64,000 nt of DNA from Rhodobacteraceae bacterium Araon29 (GTDB lineage Bacteria > Pseudomonadota > Alphaproteobacteria > Rhodobacterales > Rhodobacteraceae): contig CP046865.1 of the NCBI GenBank assembly GCA_039640505.1, forward strand, positions 62,001 to 126,000, in the 5' to 3' direction. Under the pieces are notes generated by a model. The model worked only from the letters and a program-made list of their open reading frames with translations, was not told the origin of the DNA and searched no databases. Shown here in pieces: positions 8,310 to 16,402 of the stretch; the first letter of the stretch is position 1, and every line of letters begins with the position of its first letter. The position numbers and the translations under genes are program-made.

Positions 8310-10679
8310 ATGCCTAAAGATAGTGGCATCGGCGCCAGCACTAAGCGGCGCGAAGACATCCGGTTTCTAACTGGATTAGGTCAATATACAGACGACATCT
8401 CTCTTACTGGTGAAACCCACGCGGTTTTCGCCCGCAGTGAAGTGGCAAATGGGATTATAAAATCCATTGATACAAGCGCTGCTGAAAACATGCCGGGTGT
8501 ACTGGCTATTTTCACAGGGGATGATTTTGTGGATGTAGGGGGAAATCCGGCAGGATGGCTTATCAATAGCCGGGATGGCGAACCGATGAAGGAACCCAAG
8601 CGGCCGGTTTTGGCTCATGGAAAAGTGCGCCATGTCGGGGATGCCTATGCAGCGGTGATTGCCGAAACAGCAGAGCAAGCGCGTGATGCAGCAGAAGCCA
8701 TTGAGGCTGATATCGATGAACAGCCTGCTGTGGTTGATATGAAAGCTGCGCTCGAAGGCGGCGCATTGGTACATGATGAAATTGGCACCAATCAGTGTTT
8801 TGACTGGGGTTGGATCGAAGACAACCGTGCTGCCACAGACGAAGCGATTAAAAACGCTCCGCATGTGACCACATTGGAATTGGTTAACAACCGCTTAGTT
8901 CCAAATGCGATGGAGCCGCGCGCCTCAACCGGCGTTTTTGATCCGGGCACAGGAGAGTACACGCTTTATACAACATCGCAAAACCCGCATCTGACGCGGC
9001 TTTTGATCTGTGCGTTTGTGCTGGGGATACCAGAAAACAAACTGCGCGTGGTTGCACCTGATGTGGGCGGTGGATTTGGATCTAAAATCTATCATTACGG
9101 GGAAGAGGCGCTGGTTTTGGCAGCGGCGAAAAAGCTTGGCCGGCCGGTGCGCTGGACAGCATCGCGCAGTGAAAGCTTTTTGACCGATGCACATGGCCGT
9201 GACCATGTTACCAAAATCGAAATCGCTTGTGAAAAAGATGGAACGTTTTTGGCATTCCGGACAGAAACCATGGCCAATGTTGGCGCCTATCTATCCAACT
9301 TCTCAACTGCGACACCGACCTTTTTGCACGGCACATTGATGGCCGGGAACTATACGGTTCCAACGCTTTATGTGAATGTTAAAGCCGTGTTTACCAACAC
9401 TGCGCCGGTGGATGCATACCGCGGTGCGGGCCGCCCAGAAGCGACCTATTCGCTAGAGCGGGCGATTGATAAATGCGCCCAGGAACTGGGAATGAACCCG
9501 CTTGAATTGCGCCGAAAGAACTTCATCAAGCCGGATCAATTTCCCTATGCAGCTGCGGCGGGGCTTGAATATGACACGGGCAACTATCATGCGCTGGTCG
9601 ATAAGCTTGAAGAGCTTGCAGATCTAAGCGGATTTGATGCGCGCCGCAAAGCCACAGAAGCAAATGGCAAAATGCGCGGGCTAGGAGTGAATACTTATAT
9701 CGAAGCCTGCGGTATTGCGCCCTCTAACTTGGTGGGTGTCTTGGGCAGCCGTGTAGGTCTTTATGATGCGGCCACCGTGCGGGTGAACGCCACAGGAAAT
9801 ATCGCGGTTATGGTGGGGGCGCACAGCCACGGCCAAGGCCATGAAACTGCGTTTCCACAGGTTGTTGCCGAGATGCTTGGCATTGACGAGGGATCAGTTG
9901 ATATTGTCCATGGCGACACTTCAAAAATTCCCTTTGGGATGGGCACATATGGGTCAAGAAGCCTTGCGGTCTGCGGCTCTGCTGTTGTTCGGGCCACTGA
10001 AAAGATCATCAACAAGGCGAAAAAGATCGCTGCTCATATGCTGGAAGCATCTGAGCAGGATGTCGAATTTTCCGATGGTCAGTTTAGTGTTGCTGGTACT
10101 AACAAATCGGTTGGTTTTGGTGATGTGGCTCTCAAGGCTTATATTCCCCATGATTTTCCCATCGAGGATATTGAGCCAGGTCTTGAAGAAACGGCGTTTT
10201 ATGATCCATCAAACTTCACCTATCCAGCCGGCGCTTATGCCTGCGAGGTCGAAGTTGATCCGGACACCGGCAAAGTCACGGTAGAGCGGTTCACTGCGGT
10301 TGATGATTTTGGCAATGTGATCAACCCGATGATTGTTACTGGCCAGGTCCATGGCGGATTGGCACAGGGCATTGGACAAGCGCTGCTTGAAAACTGTACT
10401 TATGATGAAGATGGCCAAATTCTAAGCGCATCCTTTATGGATTATGCGATGCCTAGGGCCTCTGACCTTCCGCTTTATACGGTTGACCATTCTTGCCAAA
10501 CGCCATGCACCCATAACCCACTTGGGGTGAAAGGATGCGGTGAAGCTGGCGCCATTGGATCGCCCCCGGCGGTGGTCAATGCGGTGGTAAATGCGCTGCA
10601 TTCTGGCGGCCACACTGACGTAACCCATATCGATATGCCCGTGTCGCCTTCGCGCGTCTGGGCTGCGATGAACAGCTGA
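8310..10679 (+). CDS. coxL: Form II CO dehydrogenase-like molybdopterin large subunit (CoxL/BMS)
   Basis: Molybdopterin-binding catalytic subunit of a xanthine-oxidase-family hydroxylase. The 789-residue length is normal. The active-site loop reads AYRGAGR (about residue 370), the form II signature; true form I CO dehydrogenases have AYxCSFR with the copper-binding Cys, which is absent. Other conserved parts are GGGFGSKIYHYGEE, GSRSLAVCGSA and GVKGCGEAGAIGSPPAV with the catalytic Glu. Strong ribosome site AAGGAGG ahead of ATG 8310. Form II enzymes are widespread in roseobacters and their real substrate is often unknown, so CO oxidation should not be assumed. Confidence 0.93.
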   Translation: MPKDSGIGASTKRREDIRFLTGLGQYTDDISLTGETHAVFARSEVANGIIKSIDTSAAENMPGVLAIFTGDDFVDVGGNPAGWLINSRDGEPMKEPKRPVLAHGKVRHVGDAYAAVIAETAEQARDAAEAIEADIDEQPAVVDMKAALEGGALVHDEIGTNQCFDWGWIEDNRAATDEAIKNAPHVTTLELVNNRLVPNAMEPRASTGVFDPGTGEYTLYTTSQNPHLTRLLICAFVLGIPENKLRVVAPDVGGGFGSKIYHYGEEALVLAAAKKLGRPVRWTASRSESFLTDAHGRDHVTKIEIACEKDGTFLAFRTETMANVGAYLSNFSTATPTFLHGTLMAGNYTVPTLYVNVKAVFTNTAPVDAYRGAGRPEATYSLERAIDKCAQELGMNPLELRRKNFIKPDQFPYAAAAGLEYDTGNYHALVDKLEELADLSGFDARRKATEANGKMRGLGVNTYIEACGIAPSNLVGVLGSRVGLYDAATVRVNATGNIAVMVGAHSHGQGHETAFPQVVAEMLGIDEGSVDIVHGDTSKIPFGMGTYGSRSLAVCGSAVVRATEKIINKAKKIAAHMLEASEQDVEFSDGQFSVAGTNKSVGFGDVALKAYIPHDFPIEDIEPGLEETAFYDPSNFTYPAGAYACEVEVDPDTGKVTVERFTAVDDFGNVINPMIVTGQVHGGLAQGIGQALLENCTYDEDGQILSASFMDYAMPRASDLPLYTVDHSCQTPCTHNPLGVKGCGEAGAIGSPPAVVNAVVNALHSGGHTDVTHIDMPVSPSRVWAAMNS

Positions 10680-10693
10680 TCGGAGGATATAGT

Positions 10694-11479
10694 ATGTATG
10701 ATTTTAGTTTCGTAAAACCGGGAACGGTTGCCGATGCGGTCACCGCGCTTGCCTCTGAGGATGCTCAGGCACTGGGCGGGGGGCAGACATTAATCCCCAC
10801 CATGAAGCAGCGTTTGGCCAGCCCAACAAAACTGGTGAGCCTAGGCGGTATTGCCGATATGAAAGGCGTTAGCCACAGCGGCGGCACATTAACCATTGGC
10901 GGAGCAACAACGCACGCCAATGTTGCTGCGCAAGCAGGTGATTTTGCCGGTCTGGCGATTTTGGCGGGCGGCATTGGCGATCCGGCGGTGCGCAACCGCG
11001 GAACGATTGGTGGATCACTTGCCAATAATGATCCGGCGGCTTGCTACCCGTCGGCCGCATTGGCCACTGGTGCAACAATCGTCACCAACACCCGTGAAAT
11101 TGCAGCAGATGATTATTTCCAAGGCATGTTTGAAACCGCTTTGGACGAAGGCGAGATTATCACTGCAGTGCGCATGCCTATCCCCGAGGCCTCAAACTAT
11201 CAAAAGTTTGAACAGCCCGCATCTCGGTTTGCTTTAGTGGGCGTATTTGTGGCCAAATATGCCAGCGGTGTTCGCGTTGCCGTCACTGGCGCCTCTGAAG
11301 GCGGAGTATTTCGTTGGTCAGAGGCAGAAGCTGCGCTTGGAGCTAACTTTTCCGCTGATGCCCTATCTGGCCTAAGTGTTGCGGCCGATGATATGATCGA
11401 AGACCTACATGGATCAAAAGCTTACCGCGCGCATATGGTAAAAGTTATGACTGGCCGCGCGGTGGCAGCCGCTGAGTAA
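10694..11479 (+). CDS. coxM: Molybdenum hydroxylase FAD-binding medium subunit (CoxM)
   Basis: FAD-carrying subunit that takes electrons from the iron-sulfur subunit. It has the two flavin-binding segments of the family: ALGGGQTLIPTMKQRL near residue 31 and AVRNRGTIGGSLANNDPAACYP near residue 96. The C-terminal CO dehydrogenase flavoprotein domain follows. Length 261, slightly short of the usual 270-290 but complete. It starts 14 bp after coxL with a GGAGG-type ribosome site and closes the operon; a strong hairpin follows at 11497. Confidence 0.93.
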   Translation: MYDFSFVKPGTVADAVTALASEDAQALGGGQTLIPTMKQRLASPTKLVSLGGIADMKGVSHSGGTLTIGGATTHANVAAQAGDFAGLAILAGGIGDPAVRNRGTIGGSLANNDPAACYPSAALATGATIVTNTREIAADDYFQGMFETALDEGEIITAVRMPIPEASNYQKFEQPASRFALVGVFVAKYASGVRVAVTGASEGGVFRWSEAEAALGANFSADALSGLSVAADDMIEDLHGSKAYRAHMVKVMTGRAVAAAE

Positions 11480-11496
11480 ACACAGATAAAACAAAG

Positions 11497-11527
11497 GTGA
11501 GTACCCCCTTAAAAAGGGGGTGCTCAC
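11497..11527 (+). terminator. Stem-loop after the cox operon
   Basis: Two 14-nt arms (GTGAGTACCCCCTT and AAGGGGGTGCTCAC, one mismatch) around a 3-nt loop, 18 bp past the coxM stop. There is no T-run after it, so it may terminate weakly or stabilise the 3' end of the cox mRNA. Confidence 0.55.
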
Positions 11528-11671
11528 GCTATGCGCGCACTTAAACTTTTCAACTTCCTGCGTTCGCACCTCAAACCATTTATAAATCACTCTGTTTAAG
11601 TCTTTGGGCGAAGCGTTTTGGTAATCTTACCAAACGCTTTTAGAAAAATATGCCCATCTGATGAGGTGACC

Positions 11672-12283
11672 TTGAATTTGATTGAACAAATTACAGCCGC
11701 TATTATTTCGCGTGAGGGCGGCTTTGTTAATGATCCCGATGATCCGGGTGGGCCGACAAAATACGGTGTAACTTTGGCCACGGCGCAGCAGCATAATCTA
11801 GACAAAAACGGCGATGGGCGGGTGACAGCACAGGATGTCAAGCAACTGACAAAGATGGACGCCAAGCGGATTTTCATCTACGCATATTTTCGCAAACCCA
11901 AGATTGATAAACTGCCCAAGGCGCTACACCCAACAGTATTTGATATGCAGGTCAACGCAGGTTCTAACGCAATTAAAATTCTGCAAAGGCTTTTGGCTAG
12001 ATTTGATCAACCCGTCAGTGTTGATGGGGCATTGGGGCCGCAGTCCATTGGTGCGACCAAAGCGGCATATAAATCTGCTGGTTCTTTGTTTGTCGATGCC
12101 TACGGGATTGCACGGCGAAACTATTATCTGGCGCTGGGCGATGTCAAACCGGGACTGCGTAAGTTTGCCCAAACAAGGGCAGGCGGCAAAGGCGGCTGGA
12201 TCATTCGGGCTGAGGAATTTATCAGCCCAAGGTTTCATTTATCAGACGCAGATTTTCAAAAAAGGGTGGCGCAATGGGTATGA
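11672..12283 (+). CDS. GTA-type endolysin (glycoside hydrolase family 108 muramidase)
   Basis: Peptidoglycan-cleaving muramidase with an N-terminal GH108 domain and a C-terminal peptidoglycan-binding domain. The catalytic EGG motif is in ISREGGFVNDPDDPGGPTKYGVT near the N-terminus; the binding domain includes DGALGPQSIGATKAA. No signal peptide is visible, so it needs the holin encoded next, which overlaps it by 10 nt. In Rhodobacter capsulatus an endolysin/holin pair of this kind, outside the main cluster, releases gene transfer agents. TTG 11672 with GAGG 5 nt before it is preferred over an upstream in-frame start at 11618. Confidence 0.85.
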   Translation: MNLIEQITAAIISREGGFVNDPDDPGGPTKYGVTLATAQQHNLDKNGDGRVTAQDVKQLTKMDAKRIFIYAYFRKPKIDKLPKALHPTVFDMQVNAGSNAIKILQRLLARFDQPVSVDGALGPQSIGATKAAYKSAGSLFVDAYGIARRNYYLALGDVKPGLRKFAQTRAGGKGGWIIRAEEFISPRFHLSDADFQKRVAQWV

Positions 12284-12807
12284 TTGGCAATCTTCTTGCC
12301 ATGCTGTTTGGCAGCGGGCGCAATGTTTTAAAAGAAACGGCCGAGGTGTTTCGCCCAAACGCTGAAAATGATGCTCAGCGCGATCATACGGCAAACGCTG
12401 CAATCATGGCACAGTTTGCCGCTGAGTTTGGCCATAAAGGTTGGTTCAATCAGCTTGTTGATGGGCTGAATAGACTGCCGCGCCCGATGATGGCGTTTGG
12501 CGTGATCGGGCTTTTTGTCAGCGCAATGTTTGATCCCATCTGGTTTGCTGCGCGGATGCAGGGCTTGGTTCTTGTGCCTGATGCGCTTTGGGCGCTTTTG
12601 GCGATCATCGTGACGTTTTATTTTGGCGCGCGGTATCAGGCCAAAGCCATGGATTTTCAAAAAGACGCAGCGCGTCTGCTGGCACAAGCACCGCAGGTGG
12701 CCGAGAACATTCGCAAGCTGCGGAACTCGATGACGCCCGACATCGCAAACCATGACGTGGTGGAAAGCGACAAAAACCCCGCGGTGGAAGAATGGAAAGC
12801 AGGCTAG
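12274..12807 (+). CDS. Holin of the 3-TM GTA-release type
   Basis: Small membrane protein expected to open the inner membrane for the preceding endolysin. In 177 residues there are hydrophobic segments around residues 1-14, 70-90 (MAFGVIGLFVSAMFDPIWFA) and 100-120 (WALLAIIVTFYFGARYQ), then a long polar C-terminus with many acidic and Gln residues. It fits the holin family linked to gene transfer agent release. The start overlaps the endolysin 3' end. A decayed copy of its last ~40 codons lies at about 13175-13290. Confidence 0.82.
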   Translation: MGMIGNLLAMLFGSGRNVLKETAEVFRPNAENDAQRDHTANAAIMAQFAAEFGHKGWFNQLVDGLNRLPRPMMAFGVIGLFVSAMFDPIWFAARMQGLVLVPDALWALLAIIVTFYFGARYQAKAMDFQKDAARLLAQAPQVAENIRKLRNSMTPDIANHDVVESDKNPAVEEWKAG

Positions 12808-12877
12808 AACTGCCCAACAAAACCACAACCCGGGATGGGAAGCTCTACTTAATCCCGTAGCTCAAAGGGCTGATTAA

Positions 12878-13105
12878 TCAGACAGCCCCGACCAAGTTTT
12901 CATTCACGGGCGCCGAGGCGATAGAATTTTTCTCTGCGATGATATCGTCTAGTTCGGCCTGAAGGCGTGCATTTACTTCGGCTACAAATGAGCTTCGACT
13001 ATGTCCGATTGCGGCCAATTGATCGTCTGACAAATAGTCCAGAGCTTGCATTGACGCTGATGCTTGGCGCGCAGCAATCATAGACCTCAGTAGTTGCTTA
13101 AACAT
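12878..13105 (-). CDS. DUF1127-like small protein
   Basis: A 75-residue protein with an amphipathic N-terminal segment (MFKQLLRSMIAARQASASMQ) followed by LDYLSDDQLAAIGHSRSSFV, which resembles the C-terminal motif of DUF1127 (YjiS-like) proteins; the rest is acidic and polar. Role unknown here; some DUF1127 proteins bind RNA or affect phosphate and growth control. ATG 13105 has AAAGGA 8-9 nt upstream and is preferred over an upstream start at 13132. It is inserted, on the opposite strand, between the intact holin and the holin remnant. Confidence 0.65.
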   Translation of the reverse strand: MFKQLLRSMIAARQASASMQALDYLSDDQLAAIGHSRSSFVAEVNARLQAELDDIIAEKNSIASAPVNENLVGAV

Positions 13106-13174
13106 TTCAATTTCCTTTGCTTTAACAACCATATGATATCAAATTGCTGCGTGCGCAGCATCATACATTGTGGA

Positions 13175-13290
13175 ATTGCCGCTATGCAGCATTTGCAAGG
13201 CTTGGCAATTCAACCACCCGCGAGATTGCAAATCATGAAGTGATGGAAACCAATAAAAACCCTGCAGTTAAAGAGTGGGAAGCAAATTAA
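13175..13290 (+). pseudogene. Decayed duplicate of the holin 3' end
   Basis: From about 13207 the reading frame gives NSTTREIANHEVMETNK and then NPAVKEWEAN before TAA at 13288-13290. The intact holin ends NSMTPDIANHDVVESDK then NPAVEEWKAG. Homology continues upstream (ATTTGCAAGG against ATTCGCAAGC) but a single-base insertion breaks the frame, and no holin N-terminus exists upstream. This is therefore a remnant of a second holin copy or of a rearrangement at this locus. Confidence 0.8.
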
Positions 13291-13418
13291 CCGACGGGTT
13301 AGATTATCCCTGACAAAACCAAGAATTTTTGCTAGTATCCAGAGTGGTCGAGCACCAGCCTTTCCCTTATCTTCGATGTATTCCTAATTACTGTATTACT
13401 CAAATTATTTGGTGACTT

Positions 13419-13934
13419 TTGAATTATTCATTTTTTTTTCTTATATGCTTGATTGTACTTCCGTTGCTTTGTCACCTGCGCAAATGGACGCCGGCAGCGT
13501 TATTCTTTACAGCTGCACTGACCTACCTACTCTGCGGTGCGATTGGCTTCGTGAGCATCAAATCAGTCGTTCTGGGTAACGCACAGGACACCTACTATGT
13601 CGTCAATCGCGGCCATATCCTGCTTAACCTAGCAATTGTAATGGCGTTCTTTGCAGTACTCACTTGGCTGCAAACCTATTTCGGTGCAATGCTTTACCCA
13701 TCCGCAACAAAAGCATTGTTTTGGCTGCTGCATATTGGTCTGATCGGGGCAAGTCTGTTTGCAACGCTAATCGTATTTGTATGGCCTCAACCAAGACGAT
13801 ACATCGACTATCCCGAATACATGGATATGCTGGCCAATGTCAGCTCATGGACAACCCGCATTTGCGCTATTGCTGGCATCGGCCTTATTGTTCTGTTTTT
13901 GGTTTCTGCAGTCCAAACTCGGATTGCGCGATGA
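13419..13934 (+). CDS. Membrane protein resembling the C-terminal third of cytochrome oxidase subunit I
   Basis: A 171-residue protein with about five hydrophobic segments (near residues 4-20, 26-50, 64-85, 98-120 and 143-165). It contains NAQDTYYVVNRGHILL, which matches the haem-ligand helix of haem-copper oxidase subunit I (DTYYVVAHFHY), and PRRYIDYPEY followed by NVSSWTTRI, which matches PRRYxDYP...SSxGSxI further on in COX1. In the alignment the haem a3 ligand His is Arg, while the haem a ligand His is kept. A complete oxidase is thus impossible. Probable TTG start with GGTGA upstream. RNA ligase gene starts 10 nt after its stop. Not a family I can name. Confidence 0.7.
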   Translation: MNYSFFFLICLIVLPLLCHLRKWTPAALFFTAALTYLLCGAIGFVSIKSVVLGNAQDTYYVVNRGHILLNLAIVMAFFAVLTWLQTYFGAMLYPSATKALFWLLHIGLIGASLFATLIVFVWPQPRRYIDYPEYMDMLANVSSWTTRICAIAGIGLIVLFLVSAVQTRIAR

Positions 13935-13944
13935 GCGAAGTGTC

Positions 13945-14568
13945 ATGAAGAAGTACGGTCGTACTTACCATCTTCCCATTTCCGCTGGTGTGATGAGTTA
14001 TAACAAGATCATCGCTGACTTGTCTGTCCTGAAAAATGCAAATGAGATTGTTTTCACTGAGAAGATGGATGGCCAGAACACAACAATCCATTCGCAAGGC
14101 TGCCATGCTCGTAGCCCGAATAGCGGATACCATGCATCAAGAGATTGGGTTAAAGCCTTTGCGGCAGGTGTCTCGCCTTTTCTTTCTAAGCACGAACGGA
14201 TCGTTGGAGAATATCTCTTTGCTGGGCACTCGGTTGCGTATGACAACCTGCCTTCTTATTTTCTCGGCTTTGCATGGGTTGTTGATGGATTTATTCAGAG
14301 CTGGGATGATACAAATGCCCGTTTCACTGAAATTGGTATTTTACCCGTGCCGACCCTACATCGCGGTAAGTTTGACGCCGCCGCCGTTGACGAAGTTCTG
14401 GGTCAACTGGACTTGAACACCCAAGAGGGTTTCGTCGTCCGTGTCACCTCCGTATTTTCGGAATCTGACATGCCCAAGCATATGGCGAAATATGTCCGCG
14501 CGAAGCACGTCCAAAACGACACGCATTGGATGCGTGCAAAAATCGTACGAAATAAATTGCAGAAATGA
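13945..14568 (+). CDS. Stand-alone RNA ligase (Rnl2-type nucleotidyltransferase)
   Basis: ATP-dependent RNA ligase-like nucleotidyltransferase of 207 residues. The adenylation motif I is TEKMDGQN (the Lys of KxDG accepts AMP), followed by the middle motif region EYLFAGHSVAYDNLPSYFLGF, motif IV EGFVVRV and motif V AKYVRAKHV. It probably seals breaks in RNA, but the substrate is unknown. There is no additional domain such as a kinase or phosphatase. ATG 13945 is chosen; a longer open frame upstream overlaps the COX1-like gene and has no support. Codon use is more AT-rich than in the surrounding operons, consistent with an accessory gene. Confidence 0.82.
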   Translation: MKKYGRTYHLPISAGVMSYNKIIADLSVLKNANEIVFTEKMDGQNTTIHSQGCHARSPNSGYHASRDWVKAFAAGVSPFLSKHERIVGEYLFAGHSVAYDNLPSYFLGFAWVVDGFIQSWDDTNARFTEIGILPVPTLHRGKFDAAAVDEVLGQLDLNTQEGFVVRVTSVFSESDMPKHMAKYVRAKHVQNDTHWMRAKIVRNKLQK

Positions 14569-15129
14569 GAATTTACTCATTTAGGCAAAAATAGATCATT
14601 TTGGAGTGTTCCTACATTCACAACGATTTGGTAAGTTTCAACCGAGCAAGCAATACTCAATCAAGCTAACAATTGGGCATCTTGCTTAGCACTTCATGAT
14701 GATAGCTCTCAAATAAAATGGATTGGATCCTACAGGACCATTCATCGCCTGTTGTTACGACTATCATCAAAAGAGAAAGAAAGCCCTATGGTAGAAACAC
14801 TTCTTGATAGATTGAATCGAAAACAATCTGATCAAGAAAGACGCGGCACATCCTGAACGTGAGGCTATAAAACACCGATCCCTCTAAAAGAATGCTGTGT
14901 ATTTTACCAAAGTCCGGAATTTGACCCAAAATTGACAGTAATTTATTGGCAAAATTGGACCTCCGTAAAACAGTCGTAATACCGACGTAATACTGACCTG
15001 CCATTTTTGGGTATTTAAGCCGAAGCTGGTGCCACATCGTCACAGAAAACGATTAGTCTGAACAGGCCATTGTGCCACCGCGCGCCCACAGTTATAGAGT
15101 GCTAGGTTGAATTTATCGGAGCGCCCATC
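14569..15129. other. Gene-free AT-rich gap with a short tandem repeat
   Basis: About 560 bp without a convincing gene. The only open frame of note (14786-15043, minus, 85 codons) has no recognisable motif. A tandem 11-mer CGTAATACYGA occurs at 14975-14985 and 14986-14996. The dapD promoter must lie in the last part. Confidence 0.5.
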
Positions 15130-15957
15130 ATGTCCAATGCACAGCTAGAACAAGCCATCGAAGCCGCTTGGGAATCCCGCGACGAAATATCGCCCACCAC
15201 CACGGGCGAGATGCGCGAGGCAATTGAGGATACGCTAAACGCTCTTGATAGCGGTACCCTCCGCGTGGCTGAAAAGCAGGCCAGCGGCGATTGGTCGGTG
15301 AACCAATGGGCCAAAAAAGCTGTGCTTTTAGGCTTTAGAATCAAGGACATGGAAATCCAAACCGGCGGACCTCAGGGGGCTGGCTGGTGGGATAAGGTTG
15401 ATAGCAAATTCAAAGGCTGGGGCGATAACCAATGGCGTGCCGCCGGCTTTCGCGCTGTGCCAAACTGTATTGTACGCAAATCGGCCTATATTGCACCGGG
15501 GGTTGTTTTGATGCCGTCATTTGTCAATCTGGGCGCCTATGTGGATGAAGGCACCATGGTGGACACATGGGCCACGGTGGGCAGCTGCGCACAGATCGGC
15601 AAGAACGTCCACCTTTCCGGCGGCGTCGGCATCGGCGGGGTACTAGAGCCCATGCAGGCAGGCCCCACAATCATCGAAGATAACTGCTTCATCGGAGCCC
15701 GTTCAGAAGTCGTCGAAGGCTGCATCGTCCGCGAAGGATCGGTTCTTGGGATGGGCGTTTACATTGGCCAATCTACCAAAATCGTTGACCGCGAAACCGG
15801 AGAGGTGCTGTATGGAGAAGTGCCACCCTATTCAGTGGTGGTTTCTGGCTCAATGCCATCGAAAAACGGGATCAACCTTTATTGTGCGGTTATTGTTAAA
15901 CGAGTTGATGAAAAAACCCGTAGCAAAACGGGCATCAATGATCTTTTGCGTGACTAA
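15130..15957 (+). CDS. dapD: Tetrahydrodipicolinate N-succinyltransferase
   Basis: Transfers succinyl from succinyl-CoA to tetrahydrodipicolinate in the succinylase branch of lysine and diaminopimelate synthesis. The 275-residue protein has the alpha-helical N-terminus ([18 protein letters not shown]) and the left-handed hexapeptide repeat core from about residue 110 to 235 with VGIGGVLEP and [10 protein letters not shown]. The partner dapE is two genes downstream. ATG 15130 preceded by GGAG at 15119. Confidence 0.97.
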   Translation: MSNAQLEQAIEAAWESRDEISPTTTGEMREAIEDTLNALDSGTLRVAEKQASGDWSVNQWAKKAVLLGFRIKDMEIQTGGPQGAGWWDKVDSKFKGWGDNQWRAAGFRAVPNCIVRKSAYIAPGVVLMPSFVNLGAYVDEGTMVDTWATVGSCAQIGKNVHLSGGVGIGGVLEPMQAGPTIIEDNCFIGARSEVVEGCIVREGSVLGMGVYIGQSTKIVDRETGEVLYGEVPPYSVVVSGSMPSKNGINLYCAVIVKRVDEKTRSKTGINDLLRD

Positions 15958-16054
15958 AGGATTGTTTAAAAGGGTTTAAATCACAAGTGCGCGCACAGTA
16001 TTTGCCTTTTAGAAATTGGGTCATTAGACATAGCTCAATCCAAGAAGGCTGCAT

Positions 16055-16402
16055 ATGACCGCAACTCAAAAAAACCAAAACCGGCAAAAGGTGTATACTC
16101 TACTGGTTCAAGTTGGCAGGACTGACAAAGACGGGTTGCCAAACGATAGCTCTGGCGCCGCTTTGGTTTGCTATGCCAGCGGTGTGGATGAGGCTGAGGC
16201 GGTACGTGAAACAGTGGCCATTCTTAAACAGGCCGATCTTGCGCCACTTGATGTGACAGGATATGGCACACTGCAAGAGCGACAATCCCAAGGCCATGAG
16301 GTCGAACCCGAAGAGCTGACTTTAATGCAGAGAGCATTAGATGAAAACTCTGTTGTTGTTGCGCAAATGACGCCGCTTTTCAGTGAGAAGGGGGACCAAT
16401 AA
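16055..16402 (+). CDS. Conserved hypothetical protein in the dap cluster
   Basis: A 115-residue soluble acidic protein of unrecognised family. It starts with a polar tail, then VYTLLVQVGRTDKDGLPND and VCYASGVDEAEAVRETVAILKQADLAPLDVTGYGT, which reads like a small alpha/beta fold. Its stop overlaps the ATG of the HAD phosphatase gene (TAATG), so it is co-transcribed with that gene and dapE. No catalytic motif is visible and I assign no function. Confidence 0.7.
   Translation: MTATQKNQNRQKVYTLLVQVGRTDKDGLPNDSSGAALVCYASGVDEAEAVRETVAILKQADLAPLDVTGYGTLQERQSQGHEVEPEELTLMQRALDENSVVVAQMTPLFSEKGDQ

Noticed and set aside
7244-11479. Form I aerobic CO dehydrogenase
   Set aside because: The active-site loop is AYRGAGR, not AYxCSFR, and the gene order is S-L-M.
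11672-12807. Prophage remnant
   Set aside because: Only the lysis pair is present; no integrase, terminase, portal or att-like repeats were seen nearby, and the pair matches the GTA lysis cassette.
13777-14568. Longer open frame fusing upstream sequence to the RNA ligase
   Set aside because: The extra N-terminus is the shadow frame of the COX1-like gene; ATG 13945 directly before the ligase fold is sufficient.
14786-15043. 85-codon minus-strand frame as a transposase fragment
   Set aside because: No DDE residues, inverted repeats or recognisable transposase motif could be seen.
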